Positions 1-9,141 are shown, counted from the stretch's first letter. The stretch: 64,000 bases of DNA from Bacillus glycinifermentans (GCF_001042475.2 NZ_LECW02000045.1:248001-312000); one strand, 5' to 3'. Translations and numbers: made by a program. The notes: generated by a model not told the origin, from the sequence alone.

Positions 1-283
1 CATATTTTCCCTTCGCATATACCTTTAGATATGCGTTTTTTCGAAGGGAGCCGCTGGCGAGGAATGTTACTTCTTTTTCCTTGCCGGCGGCATTATATCC
101 TTCCAGTGTGTACTCATAGCCGCCCGGACTTAGGTGCTTACCTTCTTTGTTGATCTGGACATACACGTTTTCTTTCGGGACGAGCGGATTGAACCGGTCT
201 GTTACATCATTATGAATGAACAGAAAAGAGCCGATGCATACAACAGCCAAACCGGCTGCAATGAAAGAGATTATTTTTTTCAT
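1..283 (-). CDS. yxeA: YxeA-like small exported protein, 3' end cut by window
   Basis: The minus-strand frame from the ATG at 283 stays open to base 1, so about 94 N-terminal codons are visible and the C-terminus is lost at the window edge. The protein starts MKKIISFIAAGLAVVCIGSF, a signal peptide or N-terminal anchor, then has a short polar domain of the YxeA type (family about 115 residues). A good ribosome site (AAGGTGAT) precedes the start, which lies 6 bp after the yxdM stop, so this is the last gene of the yxdJKLM-yxeA operon. The family's biochemical function is not established; position links it to the peptide-responsive ABC transporter. Confidence 0.85.
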   Translation of the reverse strand, partial: MKKIISFIAAGLAVVCIGSFLFIHNDVTDRFNPLVPKENVYVQINKEGKHLSPGGYEYTLEGYNAAGKEKEVTFLASGSLRKNAYLKVYAKGKY

Positions 284-289
284 ATCTTA

Positions 290-2167
290 TCACCTTAAAA
301 ATCCTTTTAATTTTTTTAGATAGCTTTTTCGAATGATCATAAAGAATAATAGTTGGAAGATCAGAAACCCGCCTATCGTCATGAAAAGCGGAGCTGTGAA
401 ATGACCGAAACTCTGCGACTCGAGCGTCTTCATCGCGAAATAGGTATGAACTGATGCAAGCGCGAATGGAAAGAAGAACAGGATGGCCAATTGAATCGTC
501 ACGCTCTGCGACATTTCCTCTTCGCTCAGGCCGATTTTTGCAAGCGACCGGTAGCGCTCTTGATCTTCCTCAAGATCGGTAAACAGGCGGAAGTAGAGAA
601 AACTTCCGGATGCCGTAAAAAAGAGAAGTGCAATAAAGAGTCCGATAAACAGGCTCAGGCTTGGAAGCTGAACAGTATCGAAATAAGAAATGGCCTTTGC
701 GTCAAACTGAAATTGGATATGACCATAGTTTCCGTATATGCTGTTTTTCAGCGATTGGCTGATATCAAGGCTGTCTTTCCAGCGGCTGTACTTATAGCCG
801 TACAGTGTGACGGATTCGCCTTGTTTTTTCAGCTTTTCAAAGGTTTTGCCGTTTACGACAACGATGCTGTCTAACGAAATGAGCGGTTGTTTCTTGCCTT
901 TTACTTTCAGCCGTTCATTTGCCGGCTTCAGATCTTTGTTCAGCATGTTCAAGGTCTCGGGAACTTCCGTCTTGTCTTTCGCCTCAAAGGTGCTCGGATA
1001 ATACAGCGCCTCGCCGTCTTTCAGTTCACCTGCATCTGACTTGAAGTGCTTTCGGAATTCGCTTTCAGAGATCAGGAGCACCGGAGGAACGAGATCTCCC
1101 TGGCTATAGCTGATATGGATACCTTTTGTCTCTTCCTTTGTATACGAAAAATGTCCTTCCTTCAGCTTTTGTTCAATCAGCTTAACGTGTGCTTGTTCTT
1201 TGGTGTTCCCGCTGTTCGATAAGTACTCCATCTCGTATTGAGAATCCATTTTTCCGAGAGAGGTCTTGTAAATCGCCAATGTACCTGTCGCGGTAAAGGC
1301 GACCGCTGAAATGATACAGACGAGAAAGAACAGGCGGGCATTATCTTTCAGCCGGTAGACAAGATCGGATACCCACAGCACGTTTTTTCCGCGCAAATAA
1401 AATGATTTCCGCTTTTTTAACATCCTGAGCAGCCAAATGCTGCTTTGGCTGAAGAAGAAATAAGTCCCGATGATCGTCAGAATTAAGATCGTGACGGCTT
1501 GGGGAAAATGGATTTCGTCGGACAATGCAAGCCAGTAGCCGGAGCCGAGGCAGCCGATGCCGATGACCGAAAAGATAAGGGACGGTTTTGGCTCCGGTTT
1601 GATTTTCCCGGTGCCTTTGATCAGCTTGACAACGGTTTTTGATTTAATAAACAAGACCGTAAATTGCGACAGCAGGATAAACAGCACGAAAAAGCAGGCG
1701 GCTGTGAGAGCCAGCGCTTTCCAAGGCAGATACAGAGGCAAAGCGTCCATTTCCAGAATATAAGCGCCGACCGTAAAGAAGGTTTTTGCGAAAATCAGAC
1801 CGCCGATGATCCCTGTCACGATCGAAAGCAAGCCGATGATGATATTTTCTGCTGTAATCAGCCTCCTCAATTGACCCGGGGCGATTCCTTGAATGGTGAG
1901 TATCCCGAATTCTTTGCTTCTCGACTGAAGAAAGGCGTTTACGGAATAGAGCACAAACAGGATGGAAAAGGCGAAAATCATCCATTCGGCCACCGTCAAT
2001 CCCCGTTTTGCAATGTTGTTTAAATAGCCTTTTTCCAAAGCGGGGTGGAACAAAAGCATCGCAAAGGTGAAGAAAATCATCACCGAAAACGCGCTGCTTA
2101 AAAAGAAGGCAAGATATGCCCTTTTATTCCGAACGACGTTTTTATAAGCGAACTGAAGAAAGGTCAT
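290..2167 (-). CDS. yxdM: BceB-type ABC transporter permease YxdM
   Basis: Permease of about 625 residues of the BceB/FtsX class: an N-terminal helix, further transmembrane helices, a large extracellular domain in the second half, and three C-terminal helices. Such permeases work with a BceA-type ATPase and a short-loop histidine kinase to sense or remove cell-envelope peptides. The start MTFLQFAYKN at 2167 is chosen because GGAGGAAACG sits just upstream; an in-frame start at 2197 lacks a ribosome site. It overlaps yxdL by 26 bp, pointing to translational coupling. Gene order yxdJ-yxdK-yxdL-yxdM-yxeA matches B. subtilis, where the system responds to cationic antimicrobial peptides; the substrate here is inferred. 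Confidence 0.9.
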   Translation of the reverse strand: MTFLQFAYKNVVRNKRAYLAFFLSSAFSVMIFFTFAMLLFHPALEKGYLNNIAKRGLTVAEWMIFAFSILFVLYSVNAFLQSRSKEFGILTIQGIAPGQLRRLITAENIIIGLLSIVTGIIGGLIFAKTFFTVGAYILEMDALPLYLPWKALALTAACFFVLFILLSQFTVLFIKSKTVVKLIKGTGKIKPEPKPSLIFSVIGIGCLGSGYWLALSDEIHFPQAVTILILTIIGTYFFFSQSSIWLLRMLKKRKSFYLRGKNVLWVSDLVYRLKDNARLFFLVCIISAVAFTATGTLAIYKTSLGKMDSQYEMEYLSNSGNTKEQAHVKLIEQKLKEGHFSYTKEETKGIHISYSQGDLVPPVLLISESEFRKHFKSDAGELKDGEALYYPSTFEAKDKTEVPETLNMLNKDLKPANERLKVKGKKQPLISLDSIVVVNGKTFEKLKKQGESVTLYGYKYSRWKDSLDISQSLKNSIYGNYGHIQFQFDAKAISYFDTVQLPSLSLFIGLFIALLFFTASGSFLYFRLFTDLEEDQERYRSLAKIGLSEEEMSQSVTIQLAILFFFPFALASVHTYFAMKTLESQSFGHFTAPLFMTIGGFLIFQLLFFMIIRKSYLKKLKGFLR

Positions 2168-2915
2168 TGGCGTTTCCTCCCAGCATGGACAGCACATTTA
2201 AAATCTCTTCATAAAATACTTGGCGGTTGGCGCCGCGGTGAATTTCGTTGAATAATGTTCCGTCTTTAATAAAAATGACGCGGCGGCAGAAGCTCGCGGC
2301 AACAGGGTCATGCGTCACCATCAATATCGTGGCATTGTCGTTTTCGTTAAGATGCTGCATCGTTTCCATCACGTCTTTTGACGCCTTGGAATCGAGGTTT
2401 CCTGTCGGTTCGTCGGCGAGGATGAGAGCAGGTTGATGAATGACAGCTCTTGCGATGGCTGCGCGCTGTTTTTGTCCGCCGGATACTTCAAACGTCCGTT
2501 TATTGAGAAGGGCCTCGATGCCGAGCTTTTCAGCAATCGCCTGAAGCTTTTCTTCCATGACGGAAGGCGGTTTATTTTCAAGCGTTAACGGCAGCATGAT
2601 GTTTTCGCCGATCGTCAGCGTATCCAGCAAATTAAAATCCTGGAATACGAATCCGAGCTGCTTGCGGCGAAAGTGGGCAAGTTTCGCCCTTTTCAGATGA
2701 TGCGGGTCTTCTCCGCGGATCAAAATGTCGCCGGAATCGGGGCGGTCAATGGTTGATATCATATTGAGCAGCGTCGTTTTTCCAGACCCGGAAGGTCCCA
2801 TAATAGCCGTGAATTCGCCGTCCTCGACATTGAATGAAATATTTTTTAACGCCTGATGAGAGACTTGTCCTTTATACGTTTTATTGATGTTTTTAACGAC
2901 CAGCATGTCAGTCAT
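2142..2915 (-). CDS. yxdL: BceA-type ABC transporter ATP-binding protein YxdL
   Basis: ATPase subunit of 257 residues with Walker A GPSGSGKTT at about 40-48, Q-loop in FVFQDFNLLD, signature VSGGQKQR and Walker B ILADEP. It energises YxdM in the cytoplasmic membrane. The start MTDMLVVKNI at 2915 has the strong site AAAGGAGGATTAT ahead of it; the upstream in-frame extension lacks one. About 125 bp separate it from yxdK, enough for its own YxdJ-controlled promoter. The C-terminal tail of about 35 residues extends past the ABC core and overlaps yxdM. Confidence 0.92.
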   Translation of the reverse strand: MTDMLVVKNINKTYKGQVSHQALKNISFNVEDGEFTAIMGPSGSGKTTLLNMISTIDRPDSGDILIRGEDPHHLKRAKLAHFRRKQLGFVFQDFNLLDTLTIGENIMLPLTLENKPPSVMEEKLQAIAEKLGIEALLNKRTFEVSGGQKQRAAIARAVIHQPALILADEPTGNLDSKASKDVMETMQHLNENDNATILMVTHDPVAASFCRRVIFIKDGTLFNEIHRGANRQVFYEEILNVLSMLGGNANDLSSVRL

Positions 2916-3039
2916 TATAATCCTCCTTTTTTGCCCTATGTCGATGGGGATTAAAAAATCCTCCGTGAAAAAGATTGTTTCTGCAAACACATCTTATCAA
3001 GGAGGATGGGGAAGAGCTATGCGGTTTTATTAAAGAAGA

Positions 3040-3055
3040 CTTACATTTTTGTAAG
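3040..3055. promoter_or_regulatory. Candidate YxdJ operator upstream of yxdL
   Basis: The inverted repeat CTTACA-TTTT-TGTAAG lies at the yxdK stop codon, about 125 bp upstream of yxdL. Response regulators of the BceR/YxdJ group bind short AT-rich repeats with TTAC/GTAA or TGAC/GTCA arms upstream of their transporter promoter. The assignment rests on position and symmetry. Confidence 0.45.
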
Positions 3056-4021
3056 GAAAGAAAATTGAAAAGCTGTCCCTTTTCCGTCTTCAGAAGCGAT
3101 GCTCACATCATGATCGAGCTTTTTGGCAATCTCCTTTACAAGGTAGAGGCCAATGCCCGTCGATTCCTGAAAACGCCGCCCGTTTTCACCAGTGTAATAT
3201 GGTTCGAATACCCGCTTTACATCCTGGGACGGAATTCCGACCCCATAGTCTTTTATTTCCAAAACGATACGTCCATCTTGACGGTATATCGTCATATCGA
3301 TGCGGTCGCTTTTCCCCGCCGAATACTTTACGGCATTTGTGATGACCTGTCCGATTGCGAACCTGAGCCATTTCCGGTCCGTATAAATGACGGCGTCTTC
3401 AGCGGGCAGGTGTGTTTTCGGATAGACGCGGTGCTGGATAAAGTAGCCTTTATAGCGCTGAATTAACGATTGCAGCAGATTTCCAAGAGACACAGCTTCA
3501 ATTTTAAAATCCCTTTCAAACAGGTCAAGCCTTGAAGAGTAGAGGAGCGTTTCCAGTCCGTATTCAATCTGCCGGACTTCTTTTTTGATTTGTTTAAAAA
3601 TGGGCTCATCCTCTTCCTGAATGATCAGATTGATGACGGAAAGCGGCGTTTTCACCTGATGCACCCATTGATTCATGTAGGTCACCCTGTCTTCCAGTCT
3701 GGCTTCCATCTCATGAATTTTGCGGTGCTGAAACCGGCTTAGCTCCATATGTTTTTCATACAGCTCTGAGCAAAATTCAGACGTCCCCAAAAAAGGAATT
3801 TCCGTATCTTGTTGTTCAGAGCCGAGCCATTGATAGACTCTGTGTTCTTGATACCATTTGTACGAAAGATAAAGCGCCAGCGCCAGAAGCTGAACGCCAA
3901 GGACGTAAAAAAGGTGTGTAAAAGACTGCATGCCGGCAAACCAATAGTAAAAAAACACGAATCCGCCCTGAAGAAGGAATAGAAGGATAAGAACGGCATG
4001 GTTTTTTAGAAACAGCTTCAT
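3041..4021 (-). CDS. yxdK: Intramembrane-sensing histidine kinase YxdK
   Basis: Kinase of 326 residues with two N-terminal transmembrane helices (about 10-30 and 36-55) joined by a very short loop, the layout of BceS-type kinases that sense through a partner ABC transporter. The phospho-acceptor is His121 in HQVKTP; the ATPase domain has N-box ITNAVKYSA, DYGVGI, and GIGLYLVKEI. The start overlaps the yxdJ stop by 4 bp (ATGA), so the two are coupled. It phosphorylates YxdJ. Confidence 0.92.
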   Translation of the reverse strand: MKLFLKNHAVLILLFLLQGGFVFFYYWFAGMQSFTHLFYVLGVQLLALALYLSYKWYQEHRVYQWLGSEQQDTEIPFLGTSEFCSELYEKHMELSRFQHRKIHEMEARLEDRVTYMNQWVHQVKTPLSVINLIIQEEDEPIFKQIKKEVRQIEYGLETLLYSSRLDLFERDFKIEAVSLGNLLQSLIQRYKGYFIQHRVYPKTHLPAEDAVIYTDRKWLRFAIGQVITNAVKYSAGKSDRIDMTIYRQDGRIVLEIKDYGVGIPSQDVKRVFEPYYTGENGRRFQESTGIGLYLVKEIAKKLDHDVSIASEDGKGTAFQFSFLTKM

Positions 4022-4707
4022 GATCCCGTCCTCAGCTGATACCCTTCGCCCCGCACTGATTCAATCGAGAAGGGCACGCCCATGCCCCGCAATTTTTTGC
4101 GAAGCCTCGCAATATAGACGTTTAACGTGTTTTCATCCACAAATGTATCGGTTTCCCATGTCTTCTCCATTAACCGGTCTCTGCTCGTCACCTTTTCTCC
4201 TCTTTCAAGCAGCACTTCCAGGAGCCTGCTTTCCTTTTTTGAAAGCTCGTGCTTCACATCCCGGTAGCGCAGTTCAAAACGTTCGACAAACAACTGAACG
4301 CCTTCGAATTCAACCACTTTTTCCCCTTGTTTTACCGCATATTCGCCAAAGGCCCTGCGAATCTGGCTTTTAATTTTCGCAAGCACCACCTCGTAGGAAA
4401 AAGGCTTCTCTATATAATCGTCTCCGCCGTTTTCAATCGCCATGACCTGATCCATTTCCCCGCTTCTGGCAGAAATGAAAATAATCGGACAAGTTGAATG
4501 CTGGCGGATTTGACGGCACCAATAGTACCCGTCGTATGCCGGCAAGTTGATATCAAGCAACACCAAATCAGGTTTCACTTCCAAAAAAGCATCGAGGATA
4601 GATGTGAAATCATGCGTTGCAACGGTGTTATATCCGTATTTTTCTAAATAATTTTGCAATAGCTGCCGAATGTCTTCGCTGTCTTCGACAATCATGATTT
4701 TCGTCAT
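4018..4707 (-). CDS. yxdJ: OmpR-family response regulator YxdJ
   Basis: Regulator of 229 residues: receiver domain with acidic pair E8/D9, phospho-acceptor Asp52 in LLDINLPAYDG and the conserved lysine in EKPFSYE, then a C-terminal winged helix (about 130-229). The start MTKIMIVEDS at 4707 has a GGGAGTG site in front; the longer frame to 4728 has none. It is first gene of the yxdJK pair and probably activates yxdLM-yxeA. Confidence 0.92.
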   Translation of the reverse strand: MTKIMIVEDSEDIRQLLQNYLEKYGYNTVATHDFTSILDAFLEVKPDLVLLDINLPAYDGYYWCRQIRQHSTCPIIFISARSGEMDQVMAIENGGDDYIEKPFSYEVVLAKIKSQIRRAFGEYAVKQGEKVVEFEGVQLFVERFELRYRDVKHELSKKESRLLEVLLERGEKVTSRDRLMEKTWETDTFVDENTLNVYIARLRKKLRGMGVPFSIESVRGEGYQLRTGS

Positions 4708-4889
4708 ACGACACACTCCCATAAACAAACGTTCCGTTTCCGGACGATTGATCTTTCATGCTTAAGAATATCATAAAAAGATATTTTTCATGTGAGCGTT
4801 TTATTTTTTTGCACACCAAATCATGCTTATTCTGTTTCTGTAGGTTAAAATGGGAATAGACGACCGTAATGTAAAAAGGAGAGGATCAA

Positions 4890-5936
4890 ATGGCAACATA
4901 TAGAGGCTATATCGGAACATATACAAAAGCAGACAGTAAAGGAATCTATACGTTTGAACTTGATACCGACAAAAAAGCGCTGAGCACGCCAAAGCTTGCG
5001 GCAAAGCTGGGCAGTCCGACATATCTCAATATCGCCAAAGATAATAGCATGCTCTATGCGGTGATCAATGACGGTGATCAAGGCGGTGTTGCCGCCTACC
5101 GGGTTGACGGGAATACAGGTGATCTGCATTTCGTCAACAAGCAAACCGCAGACGGCCCGTCGCCGTGCCATGTCAGCGTCGACAGCGCCAATCAGTATGT
5201 GCTTTCCGCCAATTATCACAGCGGAACGATTGCATCCTATTCTTTAGATGGAGACGGCAGCTTGGATGCTCCCTCTTCAGAAGTGCAGCATAAAGGGTCC
5301 GGCCCGCATGAAAGACAGGAGAAGGCGCATGCGCACTATTCTGGTTTTACCCCTGACGAAAACTATGCGGTTGCCGTTGATCTAGGAATTGACCGGGTGA
5401 TCACCTATCAATTGAAGGAAGGAAAGCTGGAGGAAGTGAAGTCTCTCGCTGTCGCGCCTGGTTCCGGTCCCCGGCATATTGAATTTCATCCGAAAGAAAA
5501 GTACGCGTATGTACTGACAGAGCTGAGCAATGAAGTTATCGTTCTCGAATATAACCCCGGCCTTGGAGAATTTCGCGAAGTGCAAGTCATTTCCGCCTTG
5601 CCTGACGGCTTTGACGGACAAAGCCAGGGCGGCGCGATTCACGTCACGCGCGACGGCAAATTTGTCTATGCTTCAAACCGAGGACATGACAGCATCGCCG
5701 TGTTTGCCGTAAATGAATACTCAGGCGAGCTTTCCTTGATCGAGCATGTCTCTACAGAAGGGGAATGGCCGCGCGACTTTGCATTTGATCCTGCGGAAGG
5801 ATTTTTGATCGCCTCCAACCAGGAAACAGGAACGCTGACATTATATGAAAGAAACGAATCGACGGGCACGCTGACGCTGCTGCAGTCCAACATCCCTGCT
5901 CCTGAAGCGGTCTGCGTAAAGTTCTTGCATCGCTAA
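4890..5936 (+). CDS. pgl: 6-phosphogluconolactonase (YkgB/Pgl beta-propeller type)
   Basis: A 348-residue cytoplasmic beta-propeller lactonase with repeated blade motifs such as SPTYLNIA, GPSPCHVS, GSGPRHIEFHP and WPRDFAFDP. It hydrolyses 6-phosphoglucono-1,5-lactone in the oxidative pentose phosphate pathway. The length matches B. subtilis YkgB. The start has AAAGGAGAGG upstream. It is monocistronic, divergent from yxdJ and closed by a strong terminator. No clear sigma-A promoter could be fixed in the 180 bp upstream. Confidence 0.9.
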   Translation: MATYRGYIGTYTKADSKGIYTFELDTDKKALSTPKLAAKLGSPTYLNIAKDNSMLYAVINDGDQGGVAAYRVDGNTGDLHFVNKQTADGPSPCHVSVDSANQYVLSANYHSGTIASYSLDGDGSLDAPSSEVQHKGSGPHERQEKAHAHYSGFTPDENYAVAVDLGIDRVITYQLKEGKLEEVKSLAVAPGSGPRHIEFHPKEKYAYVLTELSNEVIVLEYNPGLGEFREVQVISALPDGFDGQSQGGAIHVTRDGKFVYASNRGHDSIAVFAVNEYSGELSLIEHVSTEGEWPRDFAFDPAEGFLIASNQETGTLTLYERNESTGTLTLLQSNIPAPEAVCVKFLHR

Positions 5937-5940
5937 AAAT

Positions 5941-5982
5941 AAAAAAACTTGATTGGCGATTTTCGGCCAATCAAGTTTTTTT
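5941..5982. terminator. Bidirectional Rho-independent terminator between pgl and ansR
   Basis: A 12-13 bp stem (ACTTGATTGGC / GCCAATCAAGT) with a short AT-rich loop is flanked by an A-run on the left and a T-run on the right, so it can stop the converging pgl and ansR transcripts. Confidence 0.92.
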
Positions 5983-6004
5983 GTATGAAAAGGGAAGCCC
6001 CCGC

Positions 6005-6352
6005 TCATTCAGCGTCAAGCTGTTTTTTGACTTTGATGAACGCGACCATCTGCCTGATGTCTTCTTCAGAAAGAAGCGCCCCGTCAACCGCCAGTTTGTG
6101 CTTTCCCCAATTCGTCAGTTCAATCGGTTCGTTTTTGCTCTTCCCATCCCGGGGGTCGTCGATTCTGCCGAGCAAGTAGTCGGTTGAGGTTCCGAATAAA
6201 TCAGCGATTTCGATAAGCGCCTCCAATGAAGGGCGGCGATAGCCGGATTCATACCCCGCATAGGTGCTTTTCGCAATACCGAGGCGGTCGGCTGTATATT
6301 GCAATGACCATTTCTTATTTTTTCTCAGTGTTGTTAATCGATCTAAATTCAT
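6005..6352 (-). CDS. ansR: XRE-family repressor AnsR of asparaginase genes
   Basis: A 115-residue protein with an N-terminal Cro/C1 helix-turn-helix (about 5-60, containing LGIAKSTYAGYESGYRRPS). It matches B. subtilis AnsR, the repressor of ansAB. The start at 6352 has AAAGGAGCGG upstream; an extension to 6400 would run across the ansR promoter. Divergent orientation to ansA, 211 bp away, allows shared control. Confidence 0.9.
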   Translation of the reverse strand: MNLDRLTTLRKNKKWSLQYTADRLGIAKSTYAGYESGYRRPSLEALIEIADLFGTSTDYLLGRIDDPRDGKSKNEPIELTNWGKHKLAVDGALLSEEDIRQMVAFIKVKKQLDAE

Positions 6353-6379
6353 ATCTTCCGCTCCTTTTGATACACAGTG

Positions 6380-6385
6380 ATTATA
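6380..6385 (-). promoter_or_regulatory. Candidate ansR -10 element
   Basis: A perfect TATAAT on the minus strand, 28 bp before the ansR start. The matching -35 region (about 6403-6409) is poor and coincides with the GTGTACGC candidate operator, consistent with autoregulation. Confidence 0.45.
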
Positions 6386-6402
6386 GCACATTATGAGCAA
6401 AA

Positions 6403-6410
6403 GTGTACGC
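6403..6410. promoter_or_regulatory. Candidate AnsR half-operator near ansR
   Basis: GTGTACGC, whose complement GCGTACAC resembles GCGTATAC at 6478-6485 on the ansA side. It sits at the -35 position of the ansR promoter. AnsR binding is inferred from placement. Confidence 0.35.
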
Positions 6411-6427
6411 GAAATGAATAATCTTTC

Positions 6428-6456
6428 TTGATTATTTCACATTTGAGGACTATAAT
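6428..6456 (+). promoter_or_regulatory. Sigma-A promoter of ansAB
   Basis: TTGATT and TATAAT are separated by exactly 17 bp, upstream of ansA. Transcription would start near 6463, leaving a leader of about 100 nt that contains the candidate AnsR operator. Confidence 0.75.
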
Positions 6457-6466
6457 TGCAATGAAG

Positions 6467-6485
6467 GTACGCATAAAGCGTATAC
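6467..6485. promoter_or_regulatory. Candidate AnsR operator downstream of the ansAB promoter
   Basis: An imperfect inverted repeat, GTACGC-ATAAA-GCGTATAC, lies at the predicted start of the ansAB transcript, where a bound repressor would block initiation. It shares its core with the site near ansR. Confidence 0.45.
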
Positions 6486-6563
6486 AATGCTTATCTGTCG
6501 GCCTTTTTGCTCTATATGATCATGCTTTAAAACGTTAAAATACTTCTTAGAGAGGTGTAGCAT

Positions 6564-7553
6564 ATGAAAAAGTTACTGCTGTTGACCACCGGCGGGACGA
6601 TCGCTTCGGTAGAAGGAGAAAACGGGCTCGCTCCGGGGGTTAAAGCGGAAGAGCTTCTCAGCTATTTATCTGATAACAATAAAAATTATACGATAGATTG
6701 CCAATCTTTAATGGATATAGACAGTACAAACATGCAGCCTGAACATTGGGTGAAAATGGCTGAAGCGGTATATGAGAACTACAGCCGCTACGACGGGTTT
6801 GTCATCACCCATGGTACCGATACGATGGCCTATACGTCAGCAGCGCTTTCCTATATGCTGCAAAACGTCGATAAGCCGATCGTTATCACGGGTTCACAGG
6901 TGCCGATTACATTTAAGAAGACAGATGCAAAGAAAAATATTAAAGACGCTGTCCGCTTTGCTTCAGACGGCATCGGCGGGGTGTACGTCGTCTTTGACGG
7001 CCGTGTCATTTTGGGAACGAGAGCGATCAAATTAAGAACGAAAAGCTATGATGCTTTTGAAAGCATCAACTATCCTTATATCGCTTTCATCCACGATCAG
7101 GAGATCGAGTACAACAAACGGGTTCCTGAAGCAAAGCAAGAGCCGATTGCGTTCGATACTTCTTTAAATACCGACGTTTGCCTGATCAAGCTGCATCCCG
7201 GCTTGAAACCGGAGTTCCTCGATTGTCTGAAAGGCTCGTATAAAGGCGTCGTCATTGAGAGCTACGGCAGCGGCGGCATTCCGTTTGAGAAACGGAACAT
7301 TTTGGACAAGGTCAATGAACTGATCGATTCCGGAATCGTCGTCGTCATCACAACGCAATGCCTTGAGGAAGGAGAGGATATGAGCATTTATGAAGTCGGC
7401 CGCAGAGTCAATCAGGATGCCGTTATCCGATCAAGAAACATGAACACCGAAGCGATCGTGCCTAAGCTGATGTGGGCTTTAGGGAAAAATGGTGACCCGC
7501 ACGAGGTCAAAAAAATCATGGAAACACCAATTGCAGACGATATCATTATTTAA
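6564..7553 (+). CDS. ansA: L-asparaginase I (cytoplasmic)
   Basis: A 329-residue type I asparaginase converting L-asparagine to aspartate and ammonia. Both catalytic signatures are present: TTGGTIAS with Thr12, and HGTDT at 83-87 (Thr85, Asp86). No signal peptide. GAGAGGTG precedes the ATG. It is followed 20 bp later by ansB, so asparagine can be taken to fumarate by one operon under AnsR. Confidence 0.95.
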   Translation: MKKLLLLTTGGTIASVEGENGLAPGVKAEELLSYLSDNNKNYTIDCQSLMDIDSTNMQPEHWVKMAEAVYENYSRYDGFVITHGTDTMAYTSAALSYMLQNVDKPIVITGSQVPITFKKTDAKKNIKDAVRFASDGIGGVYVVFDGRVILGTRAIKLRTKSYDAFESINYPYIAFIHDQEIEYNKRVPEAKQEPIAFDTSLNTDVCLIKLHPGLKPEFLDCLKGSYKGVVIESYGSGGIPFEKRNILDKVNELIDSGIVVVITTQCLEEGEDMSIYEVGRRVNQDAVIRSRNMNTEAIVPKLMWALGKNGDPHEVKKIMETPIADDIII

Positions 7554-7573
7554 ACAGAAAGCAGGGTTAACAA

Positions 7574-8998
7574 ATGAATCAGACCGCATATCGGACAGAA
7601 AAGGATTTTCTCGGAGAGAAGAACATCCCGGCGGATGTCTACTATGGTATTCAAACATTACGGGCAGCAGAAAATTTTCCGATTACCGGATATAAAATTC
7701 ATGAGGAAATGATCAAGGCGCTGGCCGTGGTCAAAAAAGCAGCCGCGCTTGCCAACATGGAGACGAAGCGCCTCTATAAAGGACTCGGAGATGCGATTGT
7801 CCAGGCTGCTGACGAGATCATCGAAGGCAAGCTGCACGATCAATTTATCGTCGATCCGATTCAGGGCGGCGCCGGCACGTCCATGAACATGAATGCGAAT
7901 GAAGTCATCGGAAACCGCGCGCTCGAACTGCTCGGCCATCAAAAAGGAGAATATATTCACTTAAGTCCGAACACGCACGTCAACATGTCACAGTCGACAA
8001 ATGACGTGTTCCCGACGGCCATTCACATTTCAACGCTGAAATTGCTTGAAAAACTGCTCGATACGATGGAATACATGCTGAGCGCCTTCAAGAAAAAAGC
8101 GAGTGAATTCGATCATGTCATCAAAATGGGGCGCACCCATCTCCAGGATGCTGTTCCGATTCGTCTCGGTCAGGAGTTTGAAGCGTACAGCCGCGTCATC
8201 GAACGCGACATCAAGCGGATTAAACAGTCGCGTCAGCATTTATATGAAGTCAATATGGGCGCAACTGCAGTAGGAACGGGATTAAACGCAGATCCGCGCT
8301 ACATTGAAAATGTCGTCAAGCATCTGGCAGACATCAGCGGCCTCCCGCTTGTCGGCGCCGATCATCTCGTCGATGCGACGCAGAACACGGACGCTTATAC
8401 GGAAGTATCGGCTGCATTGAAAGTCTGCATGATGAACATGTCCAAAATCGCAAACGATTTAAGGCTGATGGCATCCGGCCCGCGCGCAGGACTGGCGGAG
8501 ATTTCCCTGCCGGCGAGACAGCCGGGGTCATCGATCATGCCGGGGAAAGTCAATCCTGTCATGGCCGAGCTGATCAATCAGATTGCCTTCCAGGTGATCG
8601 GGAACGACCACACGATTTGCCTGGCTTCTGAAGCCGGACAGCTTGAACTGAATGTCATGGAGCCTGTGCTCGTGTTTAACCTGCTTCAATCGATCAGCAT
8701 CATGAACAACGGATTCCGTTCATTTACGGATCACTGTGTGACAGGTATTGAAGCAAACGAAAAACGCCTGAAAGCATATGTCGAAAAAAGCGCCGGCGTC
8801 ATTACGGCCGTAAACCCTCACCTCGGCTATGAAGCGGCCGCAAGAATCGCGAGGGAAGCGATTTTAACGGGCCAATCAGTACGCGATCTGTGTCTGCAAA
8901 ATGACGTTTTGACAGAAGAAGAGCTGGATCTGATTTTGAACCCTTATGAAATGACCAAACCGGGTATTGCCGGGGCTGAACTTTTAAATCGGGATTAA
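7574..8998 (+). CDS. ansB: Aspartate ammonia-lyase (aspartase)
   Basis: A 474-residue member of the fumarase/aspartase superfamily with the signature GSSIMPGKVNP at 318-328 and substrate-loop motifs GTSMNMNANE and MSQSTNDVFPT. It deaminates aspartate to fumarate. Second gene of ansAB. Neighbouring mleN and mleA extend the route: fumarate can be hydrated to malate, and malate exchanged or decarboxylated. Confidence 0.95.
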   Translation: MNQTAYRTEKDFLGEKNIPADVYYGIQTLRAAENFPITGYKIHEEMIKALAVVKKAAALANMETKRLYKGLGDAIVQAADEIIEGKLHDQFIVDPIQGGAGTSMNMNANEVIGNRALELLGHQKGEYIHLSPNTHVNMSQSTNDVFPTAIHISTLKLLEKLLDTMEYMLSAFKKKASEFDHVIKMGRTHLQDAVPIRLGQEFEAYSRVIERDIKRIKQSRQHLYEVNMGATAVGTGLNADPRYIENVVKHLADISGLPLVGADHLVDATQNTDAYTEVSAALKVCMMNMSKIANDLRLMASGPRAGLAEISLPARQPGSSIMPGKVNPVMAELINQIAFQVIGNDHTICLASEAGQLELNVMEPVLVFNLLQSISIMNNGFRSFTDHCVTGIEANEKRLKAYVEKSAGVITAVNPHLGYEAAARIAREAILTGQSVRDLCLQNDVLTEEELDLILNPYEMTKPGIAGAELLNRD

Positions 8999-9010
8999 TA
9001 AAAAAGGCAG

Positions 9011-9063
9011 GCGGAAACACGCTGAAAGCATTTTACCGGGATAGAAAAACAGGGTGTTTCCGC
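9011..9063 (+). repeat. Long-loop inverted repeat after ansB
   Basis: Perfect 10-bp arms GCGGAAACAC and GTGTTTCCGC enclose 33 nt just after ansB. No T-run follows, so it is a poor intrinsic terminator; it may fold as a stabilising or processing hairpin at the end of the ansAB message. Confidence 0.5.
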
Positions 9064-9091
9064 TTGCAACTAAAAATGTTGGGGAGAGTAA

Positions 9092-9141
9092 GGATACCAT
9101 GGGTAAAATAGGATACCATCTTGTCTTTTTTCATGGTATAC
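9092..9141. repeat. Triple ATACCAT element upstream of mleN
   Basis: GGATACCAT occurs at 9092-9100 and 9111-9119 (19-bp period), and its inverse ATGGTATAC at 9133-9141, overlapping a possible -10 (TATACT, 9137-9142) that has no good -35. This looks like an activator or repressor site for mleN-mleA. The regulator is unknown. Confidence 0.45.
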
